Source of the DNA: Tepidibacter mesophilus
Lineage (GTDB): Bacteria; Bacillota; Clostridia; Peptostreptococcales; Peptostreptococcaceae
Length of the DNA stretch: 61,726 nt
NCBI RefSeq assembly: GCF_002724055.1
Contig: NZ_BDQY01000022.1
Coordinates: forward strand, 1-61,726
Direction: 5' to 3'
Under the pieces are notes generated by a model. The model was not told where the DNA came from, made no database searches, and saw only the letters and a list, made by a program, of their open reading frames with translations. Both the position numbers and the translations under genes were made by a program. Within the stretch, counting starts at the first letter, position 1. Each line of letters starts with the position of its first letter. Positions 47,375 through 55,790 of this stretch are shown here, piece after piece.

Positions 47375-48262
47375 TTGAATGAATTTATTAAAGCTTTTGT
47401 TTTAATAACATTAGCCGAAATGGGAGATAAAACTCAACTTCTAGCTCTTGCATTTGCATCAAAATTCAAACCATGGCATGTCCTTGTAGGTATTTTTATA
47501 GGATCTTTTTTGAATCATGGAATAGCTATAGCTCTTGGTAATTATGTAAGTAACTTTGTTCCAATAGAACAGGTTCAGCTATTTGCATCTTTGTTATTTA
47601 TATTATTTGGTTTATGGTCTTTAAAAATTGATATCGAAGATGATGAAGATGAAGATATCAATTCTAAGTATGGACCTATATTAACTGTAGCCTTTGCTTT
47701 TTTTATTGGAGAACTTGGAGATAAAACTCAACTTACTGCTATGACGCTTGGTGCTAACTCTAAATTACCTTTATTAGTTTTATTCGGAACCGTAACTGGT
47801 ATGGTGTTAACTGGTGGTCTTGGGATATTAGTTGGAAAATTACTTGGTAAAAAAATTCCTGAGGTCACTATGAAATTAATAGCTGCTTTTGTTTTTATGT
47901 TCTTCGGTACAATTGGATTATATACATATCTTCCTGCTATATACATAACACCTTTAACTATAGTAAGTTATTTTACAATTCTTATTCTATTGATAGTTCT
48001 TATTTTAAGATTAAATATAATACAAAAAGATAGATACTACGAAGTAAAGCTAGCAAGGGTTTTAACTAAATGCAAAAACTGTGGACAAGAACATATAGAA
48101 TCATGTCCAATAAACCAAGAACGAGTTATGATAGAAAAAGAGTATTTAGGAGAAAATGTACCTTATTTAGGGAGTGTTATAAAATATCTAGAAAGCTTGA
48201 AATATATGAATATAAATCTTTATGAAAAAGTTCATAAAAGCTACAAAAAAAATAAAGACTAA
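47375..48262 (+). CDS. GDT1/UPF0016-family cation exporter with Cys-rich tail
   Basis: About 295 aa. Two copies of the ion-binding motif: EMGDKTQLLA in the N-half and ELGDKTQLTA in the C-half, as in TMEM165/Gdt1 and Mn2+/Ca2+ exporters. Six to seven membrane spans. A 65-residue C-terminal extension (CKNCGQEHIESCP) with three Cys and a His is unusual and may bind a metal. Start is TTG at 47375, with AAGGAGG at good spacing. No yybP-ykoY-type riboswitch pattern is seen upstream. Confidence 0.85.
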   Translation: MNEFIKAFVLITLAEMGDKTQLLALAFASKFKPWHVLVGIFIGSFLNHGIAIALGNYVSNFVPIEQVQLFASLLFILFGLWSLKIDIEDDEDEDINSKYGPILTVAFAFFIGELGDKTQLTAMTLGANSKLPLLVLFGTVTGMVLTGGLGILVGKLLGKKIPEVTMKLIAAFVFMFFGTIGLYTYLPAIYITPLTIVSYFTILILLIVLILRLNIIQKDRYYEVKLARVLTKCKNCGQEHIESCPINQERVMIEKEYLGENVPYLGSVIKYLESLKYMNINLYEKVHKSYKKNKD

Positions 48263-48265
48263 AAA

Positions 48266-48297
48266 GTAAGATGCCTTTTTGCATCTTACTTTTTTTA
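48266..48297 (+). terminator. Terminator of the GDT1 gene
   Basis: AGTAAGATGC and GCATCTTACT with a CTTTTT loop, followed by seven T. It starts just after the stop. Confidence 0.9.
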
Positions 48298-48431
48298 ATA
48301 TTTTAAACCTTTTTCTTAATTAAATTAATTTTTTTTATTTTTTTCTTATTTAAATTAAGTTTATATTGTGTTATACTTAAAAAAGTTAATATCAATAATT
48401 GCAATAATATTTTTTATAAGGAGAAAACTAT

Positions 48432-49691
48432 ATGAAAAAATTCAAATCTTTATCTGAAAGCTTAGGACTAATGATAATTATTTCTATGATAATTGGAATA
48501 GTAGTTGGATATTTTATCTATAAGACTAATGTTGGGATGTTTTTTGCTTCAAATATTTGTTCTAACCTTGGAGATATATTTATGCAGCTTCTTAAAATGG
48601 TAGTTATCCCTTTAGTTGCAACGTCTATAATATCAGGTGCCGCATCTATTGGAAATACTAAATCTGCTGGTAAAATAGGTGGAGCTACATTTGCTTATTA
48701 TATGTTTACAACAGCATTTGCAGTTGTACTCGCTTTAATAATAGGGAATTTAACTCAACCTGGAGTAGGTGTTGATAGCTCTATAACGTCAATGTTTTCT
48801 AATGAATATGCTGACAAAGGAGATTTACCTGGTTTTTGGGAAACTATTAAAGGAATAATTCCCACTAATCCTATAAAAGCACTTGTAGATGGTAATATGC
48901 TTCAAATACTATTCTTCAGCTTATTTTTAGGATTTGGTATATCTAGTCTCAACGATGAAAAAAAAGAATTTATATTGAAAGTTTTTGATTGTATAACAGA
49001 TGCACTTATTTGGGTTATAAATAAAGTATTGTTATTTGCTCCAGTTGGGGTTTTTGCTCTTATGGTTTATTCGATAGCTACATTTGGATTTGATTCTTTA
49101 AAGCCTATATTTAAATTATTTGGAGTTTATATAGCAGCTCTTGCTATTCATACGTTTGTATTTTATCCTTTAATGGTGGGAATGCTTTCTAAAATTTCTC
49201 CATCTTTATTCATAAAAAAGGTTATGAAACCTTTTTCAGTAGCTTTTTCTTCAGCTTCTTCTATGGGAACACTACCTATAACTACGGAAACTTGCGAAGA
49301 TGAGCTTGGAGTATCTAAAGAGGTAACTTCTTTCGTACTTCCACTTGGGGCTACTATAAACATGGATGGTAACTCTATATACTACGCTCTTGTAGCAGTA
49401 TTCTTTGCTCAATACTTTGGAATAGAACTTACTATGGCATCATATGTAGCTATAATTATTACAGCAACTGTTGGTTCTATAGGTCAAGCTGGAGTACCTG
49501 GCCCTTCTTTATTAGTTGTTGCAGTTTTACTTGCTGCTAATATACCTGTAGAAGGTCTTCCACTGTTATTTGGATTAGATAGAATATTTGATATGTTAAG
49601 AACCGCAGTAAATGTAACAGGAGATGCTTCTTGCGCTGTTATAATAGAGAATTTAAAGCAGAAAGAAGAAATGAAGGCTTTAGCTAAATAG
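48432..49691 (+). CDS. Dicarboxylate/amino-acid:cation symporter (SDF family)
   Basis: 419 aa, glutamate/aspartate or C4-dicarboxylate carrier with Na+ or H+. Seen: SSMGTLPITTE, the ion-site ATINMDGNSIYYA, GQAGVPGPS and NVTGDASCAV with the substrate-binding Asp. Eight spans and two re-entrant loops are expected. A TATACT (48372-48377) lies 55 nt upstream, with a weak -35. Ends before two large palindromes. Sequence does not separate GltP from DctA types. Confidence 0.92.
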   Translation: MKKFKSLSESLGLMIIISMIIGIVVGYFIYKTNVGMFFASNICSNLGDIFMQLLKMVVIPLVATSIISGAASIGNTKSAGKIGGATFAYYMFTTAFAVVLALIIGNLTQPGVGVDSSITSMFSNEYADKGDLPGFWETIKGIIPTNPIKALVDGNMLQILFFSLFLGFGISSLNDEKKEFILKVFDCITDALIWVINKVLLFAPVGVFALMVYSIATFGFDSLKPIFKLFGVYIAALAIHTFVFYPLMVGMLSKISPSLFIKKVMKPFSVAFSSASSMGTLPITTETCEDELGVSKEVTSFVLPLGATINMDGNSIYYALVAVFFAQYFGIELTMASYVAIIITATVGSIGQAGVPGPSLLVVAVLLAANIPVEGLPLLFGLDRIFDMLRTAVNVTGDASCAVIIENLKQKEEMKALAK

Positions 49692-49763
49692 TCAAGTTAA
49701 AATAGAAAAGAATCCTAACGGATTATATTATTAGAATTAGTATATAGATTTTCTTGAGTACGG

Positions 49764-49962
49764 AAATGAAGGTCATTAAAATACCGATACTGTATTAAAT
49801 ATTTTTATAAAACTACAAATTATGCCTTATTAAATATCCTAAAAATTCTAAACTCGCTTAAGCTCAAACAACGAATTTTTTCAACGGATATTTAAACGTC
49901 ATAATCTAAGTTTTATAAAAAAATATTTAAATCAGTATCTAACATTTTAATGACCTTCATTT
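49764..49962 (-). repeat. Long palindromic repeat, family 1, copy 2a
   Basis: 199-nt palindrome. Outer arms AAATGAAGGTCATTAAAA and TTTTAATGACCTTCATTT pair perfectly. In the minus orientation the ATGTTAG / CGGTATT asymmetry appears as in other copies; the tip reads TTGTTTGA, a GC-TTAA-GC mini-helix, GAGTTT. Confidence 0.85.
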
Positions 49963-50087
49963 TAAGTTGATTAGATTTTTTTATAATGCTATCGCACTTT
50001 CTAAAGATTTTATATATCTAAATATATTTTATTAAAAAGTTGTTTATAGCAGGGTAAACTGTATTTTATATTATAGGTATCAATATT

Positions 50088-50290
50088 AAAAAACTGTCTA
50101 TAGAAATGTTAGTGAATGCTTTTAGATATTTTTGACTAATAGAACTTAGGTTTTGGCGTTTAATAATATGTTAAGAAATTTACATGTTTGACCGTAGGGA
50201 GTTCGTAAATTTTAGTATTATTAATAAGGCAAAAGCTTAGTTCTATTCAAAATATCGTTGCATTCACGGTATTTTTATAGATAGTTTTTA
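50088..50290 (+). repeat. Long palindromic repeat, family 1, copy 2b
   Basis: 203-nt palindrome. Outer arms AAAAAACTGTCTATA and TATAGATAGTTTTT. The asymmetry ATGTTAG / CGGTATT is kept; the tip reads TGTTTGA, CC-GTA-GG, GAGTT. More diverged around the tip stem than the others. Confidence 0.8.
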
Positions 50291-50307
50291 TTACCCACAT
50301 AAAACAA

Positions 50308-50354
50308 AAAATAGTTACCTAAATTTCATTTATACAAAATTTAGGCAACTACTT
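50308..50354 (-). terminator. Terminator of the methyltransferase-RluA unit
   Basis: On the minus strand AGTTGCCTAAATTT pairs with AAATTTAGGTAACT around a 12-nt loop, then T-rich ATTTTTTG. It lies at the rluA stop. Confidence 0.8.
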
Positions 50355-50358
50355 TTAT

Positions 50359-51027
50359 TTATATATCAAACAAATTCCAAGGATACTCATTAGGTGGCAT
50401 ACATCTAAATTTCATATCCTCTTTAAGTGTAGGATGCATAATCCCCATTTCATAAGACCAAAGTGCAATTTGTTGTCCATGTTGGTTTACATCTTCACCA
50501 TATCTTTGATCTCCGTATAAGGCATTTCCTCTACTTGCGAATTGAACTCTTATTTGATGCGGTCTACCTGTTTTTAATTTTATTTTAACTAAACTTAAGT
50601 TTTTATCATATCCTATAACTTCATAATCAAGTATAGCTTGTTTAGCTCCTTTAAAATTTTTATCTACAACCCTAGACATATTAGTCTTAACATCTTTGTA
50701 TAAATAGTCTTTTAAAGTGCCACTTATACCTTCTACAGTACCTCTTATTATAGCTAGGTATGTTTTTTCAAAGCTTCTGTTTCTAACTTGTTCTGAAAGT
50801 CTTGAGGCGGCTTTTGATGTTTTAGCAAACACCATACATCCTCCAACTGGTCTATCAAGCCTATGTACAAGTCCTAAATATACGTTTCCAGGCTTATCGT
50901 GCTTCTCTTTTATATATTTCTTTACCATAGATAGCATATCATTATCGTTAGTATTGTCTGCTTGTGATAATATATTTACATCTTTTTTTGCTACTATTAT
51001 GTGATTATCTTCATATAATATATTCAT
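50359..51027 (-). CDS. RluA-family pseudouridine synthase
   Basis: About 222 aa. Catalytic block HRLDRPVGG (about residues 60-68) with the essential Asp, LAIIRG, and TGRPHQIRVQ and GDQRYG in the C-half. It modifies U in rRNA or tRNA; the exact target is not clear. The start ATG at 51027 overlaps the stop of the upstream methyltransferase by 1 nt, so they are co-translated. Confidence 0.92.
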   Translation of the reverse strand: MNILYEDNHIIVAKKDVNILSQADNTNDNDMLSMVKKYIKEKHDKPGNVYLGLVHRLDRPVGGCMVFAKTSKAASRLSEQVRNRSFEKTYLAIIRGTVEGISGTLKDYLYKDVKTNMSRVVDKNFKGAKQAILDYEVIGYDKNLSLVKIKLKTGRPHQIRVQFASRGNALYGDQRYGEDVNQHGQQIALWSYEMGIMHPTLKEDMKFRCMPPNEYPWNLFDI

Positions 51028-51899
51028 TATTTTGACTCCCATCTTCCTAATATTCCACACGGAAGAACATATCCTGTTTTAGTTACAGGTATTCCTATTT
51101 CTCCAGATGTTATTTTTCCATCATATTTTTGTCCTATAGATGCTCTTAATATATTCTCAATAACTACTGGCGAAAAACCTGATGTATATGAATTTACAAG
51201 CAAGAATAACGGGTCATCCGATAATACATTCATGCAAAGCTGTATGAATTCACATAGTTTTTCTTCTATTTTCCAAACTTCTCCTCCAGGCCCTCTTCCA
51301 TAAGATGGAGGATCCATTATTATAGCATCGTACTTTCTTCCTCTTCTTATTTCTCTTTGGACAAACTTGAATACATCATCTACTATAAATCTTACTTTTC
51401 TATCTCCAAGACCTGATAATTCAACATTTTCTTTAGCCCAGTTAACCATTCCTTTTGCAGCATCAACATGACATACTTCGGCAGCTCCTGCATAAGCTGA
51501 TGCAACTGTTGCTCCACCTGTATATGCAAATAGGTTAAGTACTCTTATTGGTCTATTAGCTTTTTGTATTTTATTTATTATCCAATCCCAATTTCCAGCT
51601 TGTTCTGGAAATAGTCCTGTATGCTTAAATCCTGTTGGTTTTATGTAAAAAGATAATTCCTTATATTTTATAGTCCACTTCTCAGGAGTTTTCTTTTTGT
51701 ATTCCCACTCTCCTCCACCTCTATTACTTCTATGATAGTGTCCATGTGGATTTTTCCATAATTTATCTTCATCTTTAAGCGGCCATATTATTTGAGGATC
51801 TGGTCTTCTTAATACATATTCTCCCCATCTTTCTAATTTTTCTCCGTCTCCAGTATCTATCAATTCATAATTTTTCCATTCATTTGCAAGTAGCATCAT
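51027..51899 (-). CDS. Class I SAM-dependent methyltransferase, RlmI/RlmK-like
   Basis: 290 aa. The methyltransferase core has LNLFAYTGGATVASA (motif I), HVDAAKGMVNWAKEN, and DPPSYGRGP (motif IV), as in large-subunit rRNA cytosine or guanine methyltransferases of the PF10672 type. No PUA domain at the N terminus; about 110 residues precede the core. Adjacent rluA suggests a role in rRNA modification (inference). RBS AGGAGG before the ATG. Confidence 0.85.
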   Translation of the reverse strand: MMLLANEWKNYELIDTGDGEKLERWGEYVLRRPDPQIIWPLKDEDKLWKNPHGHYHRSNRGGGEWEYKKKTPEKWTIKYKELSFYIKPTGFKHTGLFPEQAGNWDWIINKIQKANRPIRVLNLFAYTGGATVASAYAGAAEVCHVDAAKGMVNWAKENVELSGLGDRKVRFIVDDVFKFVQREIRRGRKYDAIIMDPPSYGRGPGGEVWKIEEKLCEFIQLCMNVLSDDPLFLLVNSYTSGFSPVVIENILRASIGQKYDGKITSGEIGIPVTKTGYVLPCGILGRWESK

Positions 51900-51971
51900 T
51901 TAATTTTGACCTCCTAGTATTTTCTTCAGTTTAATCATTATATATAATATAATATCCGTTTTCAATAAAAA

Positions 51972-52007
51972 GTAAAAGTCTCTCTTAAATTTAAGAGAGA
52001 CTTTTTG
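51972..52007 (-). terminator. Terminator of the cstA unit
   Basis: AAAAAGTCTCTCTTAA and TTAAGAGAGACTTTTT around a short loop, nearly perfect. It ends at the cstA stop. Confidence 0.9.
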
Positions 52008-53621
52008 TTATGCTTTTTTAGTTCTTTTTGTTTTCTTTCCAGATAATACATTATAAGATTGTACAATAAGTATTAATGAAAGAACTAGTAATAGCACTGC
52101 AAATATTACTATTATAAATTTTCCTGATGCTATATTCGTCTTTATAAGAAGCATTAGAGCACTTATAGTAACAGCAAACATAAATACCATAGGACCTAAA
52201 ATCATCTTATTAGATTTACCTGTATTTGCAAGCCAAGCTGCTATTGCAAGTAAAGCTAAAGCCGCAAGAAGTTGATTTGCTGAACCAAATATTGGCCATA
52301 TAACACTATACCCCATAAATGCTAATGTACCTCCAAATACAACAGTTATACCTGTTGATACATATCTATTAGTCAAAACTGTACTAGCTGCTTCTTTAGA
52401 GTCAAAATATTCTTGGAATATAAATCTTGCAAGTCTTGTTGATGTATCAAGACTAGTTAATGCAAATGCTGATATAGATAAAGCCGTAAATGATTTCCCA
52501 AGTTCAAATGGAACTCCAAATGAATACATGAAGTTCGCTATCCCATCCGCAAATACATTTATAGGTCCACCTTGAGATAGTAATTCTTTTAACTTATCTG
52601 CTCCTAAATAAGTTGCTGTAATTATAGCAATTATTGCAAGTAATGATTCTATTAACATTCCACCATAACCAATCTTCTTAGCATCTGATTCTTTATCTAA
52701 TTGCTTTGATGATGTACCAGATCCGACTAAAGAGTGAAATCCTGATATAGCACCGCAAGCTACTGTCACGAATAATATTGGGAATAAATAGTTTCCACCT
52801 ACATTAAAACCTGTATATCCACTCATTTGAATTACAGGCTTTGTTATAACAATACCTAATACCGCACCTATAATCATTGCATATAATAAGAATGAGTTTA
52901 AGTAATCTCTCGGTTGAAGGAGTATCCATACAGGTGTTACAGATGCTATGAATATATATCCAAGAAGTATTATTATCCATGTCTCTTTACTTAATGAAAT
53001 AGGGAACTTAATACCTAGATACATACATATAATCAAGAATATTACTCCTATTACGCTACCGATTCCTAGAGGGACTCCTTTTCTATATACTAAAAATCCA
53101 AATACGACTGCAAGTAATATAAATAATAAAGATGAAGATGCTGCTTGAGGTGTTGATGCAAATGTTGCAGCAACTATATTTGTAAATGCTGCAATTACTA
53201 ACAGAAGAGTCAACCATGCAAATATTGCAAATAATTTTTTACCCGTTCTTCCTATATTAACTTCTATTATTTCACCTATAGATTTACCATCATGCCTTAT
53301 AGATGCAAATAAAGAGCCAAAATCTTGTACCCCTCCAAAGAATATTCCACCTATTAATATCCAAAGAGTTACTGGTATCCATCCAAATATTGCAGCTTGA
53401 ATTGGTCCAACAATGGGTCCAGCACCTGCTATTGATGCAAAGTGATGTCCTAATAATACTGGTGCTTTAGCTGGCATATAGTCTACACCATCATTTTTTG
53501 TATGAGCTGGAGTTACATTTTTATCATTTACTCCCCATTTTTTTGCAAGGTATCCTCCATAAGATATATACCCTATCAGAAGTATTATGCCTCCAACTAA
53601 TAATAATGTTAACGAATTCAT
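52008..53621 (-). CDS. cstA: Carbon starvation protein CstA (short form)
   Basis: Membrane transporter, known in enterobacteria as a pyruvate/peptide carrier. The 537-aa form is shorter than the about 700-aa E. coli type, and typical of Gram-positive members. Seen: GHHFASIAGAGPIVGPIQAAIFGW near 60 and FHSLVGSGTSSKQLDKE in the middle. Many membrane spans. Its start overlaps the stop of the upstream small gene by 4 nt. RBS AAGGAGG. Confidence 0.92.
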   Translation of the reverse strand: MNSLTLLLVGGIILLIGYISYGGYLAKKWGVNDKNVTPAHTKNDGVDYMPAKAPVLLGHHFASIAGAGPIVGPIQAAIFGWIPVTLWILIGGIFFGGVQDFGSLFASIRHDGKSIGEIIEVNIGRTGKKLFAIFAWLTLLLVIAAFTNIVAATFASTPQAASSSLLFILLAVVFGFLVYRKGVPLGIGSVIGVIFLIICMYLGIKFPISLSKETWIIILLGYIFIASVTPVWILLQPRDYLNSFLLYAMIIGAVLGIVITKPVIQMSGYTGFNVGGNYLFPILFVTVACGAISGFHSLVGSGTSSKQLDKESDAKKIGYGGMLIESLLAIIAIITATYLGADKLKELLSQGGPINVFADGIANFMYSFGVPFELGKSFTALSISAFALTSLDTSTRLARFIFQEYFDSKEAASTVLTNRYVSTGITVVFGGTLAFMGYSVIWPIFGSANQLLAALALLAIAAWLANTGKSNKMILGPMVFMFAVTISALMLLIKTNIASGKFIIVIFAVLLLVLSLILIVQSYNVLSGKKTKRTKKA

Positions 53622-54130
53622 ATTAATACCTCCTTATAAAAATCTATAATTTCTTTTGATGATTTGTTGAATATAAGGTCCTTGTTAATGTAGTCAAATA
53701 CTATAACTCTGACATCACTCCAGCCTTTTATTCCCCACATATAACTTTTTTTGATAGATATATTTTTAATATTTTTTTTAATATTTTCATCTATATCAGA
53801 GCTTTCAACAAATACAGTTATATGTGTAGACATATGATTTTCTGTCAGATTTACAAACTCATCCATGGCATTTTCAGCTATCTTTTGTATTTCATCTACA
53901 TCACCTTGAGTTATCGTTTCTATTTTTTTAGCAAGAACGTATTCTCTATTTTCATATCCCCATACTACATTTTTCTTGTTCAAAAAATATTTTTCGTTTT
54001 TCAATATAAACTCTGCCATAAAATCAAAATTGAACTTTCCTAATTTATATTCTTCGTTTATATTAAAGTTTGGTGCCATGGCTTCTTTTAGATGTGAAAT
54101 AGTTATTATAATTCCTCCTCTCATACACAT
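53618..54130 (-). CDS. Hypothetical protein upstream of cstA
   Basis: About 150-170 aa, not recognised. It is soluble, with a mixed composition (KFNFDFMAEFILKNEKYFL; SYMWGIKGWSDVRVIVFDY). The start is a puzzle: GAGGAGG (54114-54120) lies inside the reading, 7 nt before an ATA codon at 54106, and there is no ATG/GTG/TTG at good distance. Upstream ATGs at 54130 and 54124 have no ribosome site; the next ATG is at 54080. I give the longest reading. Overlap with cstA suggests coupling. Confidence 0.55.
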   Translation of the reverse strand: MCMRGGIIITISHLKEAMAPNFNINEEYKLGKFNFDFMAEFILKNEKYFLNKKNVVWGYENREYVLAKKIETITQGDVDEIQKIAENAMDEFVNLTENHMSTHITVFVESSDIDENIKKNIKNISIKKSYMWGIKGWSDVRVIVFDYINKDLIFNKSSKEIIDFYKEVLI

Positions 54131-54215
54131 ATATGTATATTATAAAATATAATATACAACTTTAACCATATTTTCAATAATTTTGGTAGTTTTTATAATC
54201 TTATTTTTTAATAGT

Positions 54216-54244
54216 TTGAAATATAACTGTTATGTGTATATAAT
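54216..54244 (+). promoter_or_regulatory. Ferritin promoter
   Basis: TTGAAA (54216-54221) and TATAAT (54239-54244) with 17 nt between; near-consensus sigma-A promoter about 60 nt before the ATG. Confidence 0.75.
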
Positions 54245-54311
54245 TAAAATGAATAGATTAATTTTTCCAGGTTAAATTATAAAGAGTATATTTTAAAGGG
54301 AGGTATTTTTT

Positions 54312-54824
54312 ATGGGTAATAAAAGAGTAATAGATGCACTTAATGCTCAGCTTCAAAAAGAATTTTATTCACAGTATTTGTACATAGCTATGGAGGCTTA
54401 CTGCTCAGATCAAAATTTAGATGGATTCGCTAATTTTTTCCATGTTCAAGCCCAAGAAGAACAAGCTCATGCTTACAAAATATTCAACTTCATAGGAAGA
54501 ATAGGAGGATCAGTAGAACTTGAATCTTTAGCTAAACCAAAGAATGATTTTGAATCTGCTCTTGAAGTATTTGAGCTAGCTCTTAATCACGAAAAAGGAA
54601 TAACTAAATCTATACACAATTTAATGGATATAGCTTTAGAAGAAAAGGATCATACAACTACAGCTTTTATCCAATGGTTCATAACAGAACAAGCAGAAGA
54701 AGAAGAGTCAGTTGAAAAAATTGTTAAGAAGTTAAGACTTATGAACAACAATCCAGCTGGTCTTTTAATGATAGATCAAGAGTTAGGACAAAGAGTTTTC
54801 AATCCGATACCACTTGATGCATAA
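54312..54824 (+). CDS. ftnA: Ferritin
   Basis: Non-heme iron-storage ferritin, 170 aa. Ferroxidase residues are in place: Glu17, Glu50, His53, Glu94 and Gln127, with Glu130 next to it. Four-helix bundle with the family end DQELGQRVF. RBS GGGAGG. No Fur-like site is clear. The gene stands alone with its own promoter and terminator; the cotJ operon follows after a repeat-filled gap. Confidence 0.96.
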   Translation: MGNKRVIDALNAQLQKEFYSQYLYIAMEAYCSDQNLDGFANFFHVQAQEEQAHAYKIFNFIGRIGGSVELESLAKPKNDFESALEVFELALNHEKGITKSIHNLMDIALEEKDHTTTAFIQWFITEQAEEEESVEKIVKKLRLMNNNPAGLLMIDQELGQRVFNPIPLDA

Positions 54825-54836
54825 TAGATTATAAAG

Positions 54837-54867
54837 AAGGAGATATCTCTACGGTATCTCCTTTTTT
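54837..54867 (+). terminator. Terminator of ferritin
   Basis: AAGGAGATA pairs with TATCTCCTT around a TCTCTACGG loop, then T run. Confidence 0.85.
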
Positions 54868-54887
54868 ATGTGGGTTATCAAAACTTT

Positions 54888-54950
54888 CTATGAAAATACC
54901 ATGAATACAACTAAGTTTTTAGTATTAGTTCTACTATTAGGTAATATCCT
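54888..54950 (-). repeat. Degenerate half copy of family 1 palindrome
   Basis: TCAAAACTTTCTATGAAAATACC and the following sequence match the 3' half of copy 2b in the opposite orientation. The matching arm is not visible, so this seems a decayed or truncated copy, 80 nt before copy 3. Confidence 0.5.
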
Positions 54951-54959
54951 ACCCCTTTC

Positions 54960-55327
54960 CAAAGAATAAAAATATTTATATCTTTCTAAGATTTTTTCTT
55001 AAATCTAATTAATTCTAAAAAGCTAAACTCAAAAATGATGCTCATTTAAATGTTAGCTACTTTTGGTTAACTTTTTACTATCAAACTTAGATCATGCTGT
55101 TAAGATATCCGTTAAGAAAGTTCTTTGTTTGACCAAAGGGAGTTTAGAACTTTTAGGATATTTTATAAAGCATAATCTGTAGTTTGATTAAAAAGTTGAC
55201 TAAGTAGCGTTATTTTAATGAGTTTCATTTTCGCTCACCTAATAACATCCTTTAAAAATCATAAGAACCTTTTTTGAATGTATTTTATAAAATGATATTA
55301 AGGACATTTATAAGGAGGTTAATATAT
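54960..55327. other. Gap between ferritin and cotJA
   Basis: AT-rich region holding palindrome copy 3 (55031-55231). No other supported gene. A sigma-E promoter for cotJA is expected shortly before 55310, but I cannot place it confidently. Confidence 0.4.
55031..55231 (+). repeat. Long palindromic repeat, family 1, copy 3
   Basis: 201-nt palindrome with outer arms AAAATGATGCTCATTTAAA and TTTAATGAGTTTCATTTT (two mismatches). Left ATGTTAG and right CGTTATT keep the asymmetry; tip TTGTTTGA, CC-AAA-GG, GAGTTT; flanking AAAGTTC and GAACTTT. Confidence 0.85.
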
Positions 55328-55471
55328 ATGAAACTTGCAAGACCCTATATATGTATACAAAAATATATGTGTATGTATCCTTTAAGCAAAGGGTTTAAAA
55401 GAGGAACTATTTTTCCAGAACTTTATAAACCATATAAAAAAGGCTCTAATAATAAAAAGTGTAAAAAATAG
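55328..55471 (+). CDS. cotJA: Spore coat associated protein CotJA
   Basis: 47-aa protein with the CotJA pattern: LARPYICIQKYMCMYPL and TIFPELYKPYKKG. I take the ATG at 55328 because AAGGAGG lies just upstream; the longer reading from 55274 has no ribosome site. First gene of cotJABC, a mother-cell set under sigma-E in related species. Confidence 0.93.
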   Translation: MKLARPYICIQKYMCMYPLSKGFKRGTIFPELYKPYKKGSNNKKCKK

Positions 55472-55519
55472 ATTGTCTTGAAATTAATTTTAAAAGAAAT
55501 AAGCTAGGAGGAAATAGTT

Positions 55520-55777
55520 ATGGAAGATATGTCTAGAAATGATTTATTGACTAAAATTCAAGAAGTAGAATTTGCTTGTGTTGATCTTAATCTATACTTA
55601 GATACCCATCCTAAAGATCAAAAAGCTTTAATGGATTTTAATATGTTTGCAAAAGAAGCTTATAGACTAAGACAGATTTATGAAATGAAATATGGGCCAC
55701 TTACTAATTTTGGCTTTTCATTGGCTAAATATCCATTTAATTGGCTAAATGACCCGTGGCCATGGGAATATCAATAA
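55520..55777 (+). CDS. cotJB: Spore coat protein CotJB
   Basis: 85 aa, matching CotJB: QEVEFACVDLNLYLDTHP, FNMFAKEAYRLR and YEMKYGPLTNFG, ending in W-rich NWLNDPWPWEYQ. RBS AGGAGG, 49 nt after cotJA. Part of the inner coat in Bacillus; exact role unclear. Confidence 0.95.
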   Translation: MEDMSRNDLLTKIQEVEFACVDLNLYLDTHPKDQKALMDFNMFAKEAYRLRQIYEMKYGPLTNFGFSLAKYPFNWLNDPWPWEYQ

Positions 55778-55790
55778 GGAGGATTAACTT

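Larger units (their letters stand above)
49692..50302. other. Intergenic region holding two long palindromes
   Basis: About 610 nt between two convergent genes. No coding sequence is supported. It is mostly filled by copies 2a and 2b of the family 1 palindrome, 125 nt apart and in opposite orientation. Confidence 0.7.

Noticed and set aside
49764-50290. Insertion sequence with transposase
   Set aside because: No open reading frame of useful size or recognisable transposase motif in the palindromes; only the folded repeats remain.
54237-54260. Fur box at the ferritin promoter
   Set aside because: No 19-bp GATAATGATWATCATTATC-like repeat could be found, only the sigma-A boxes.
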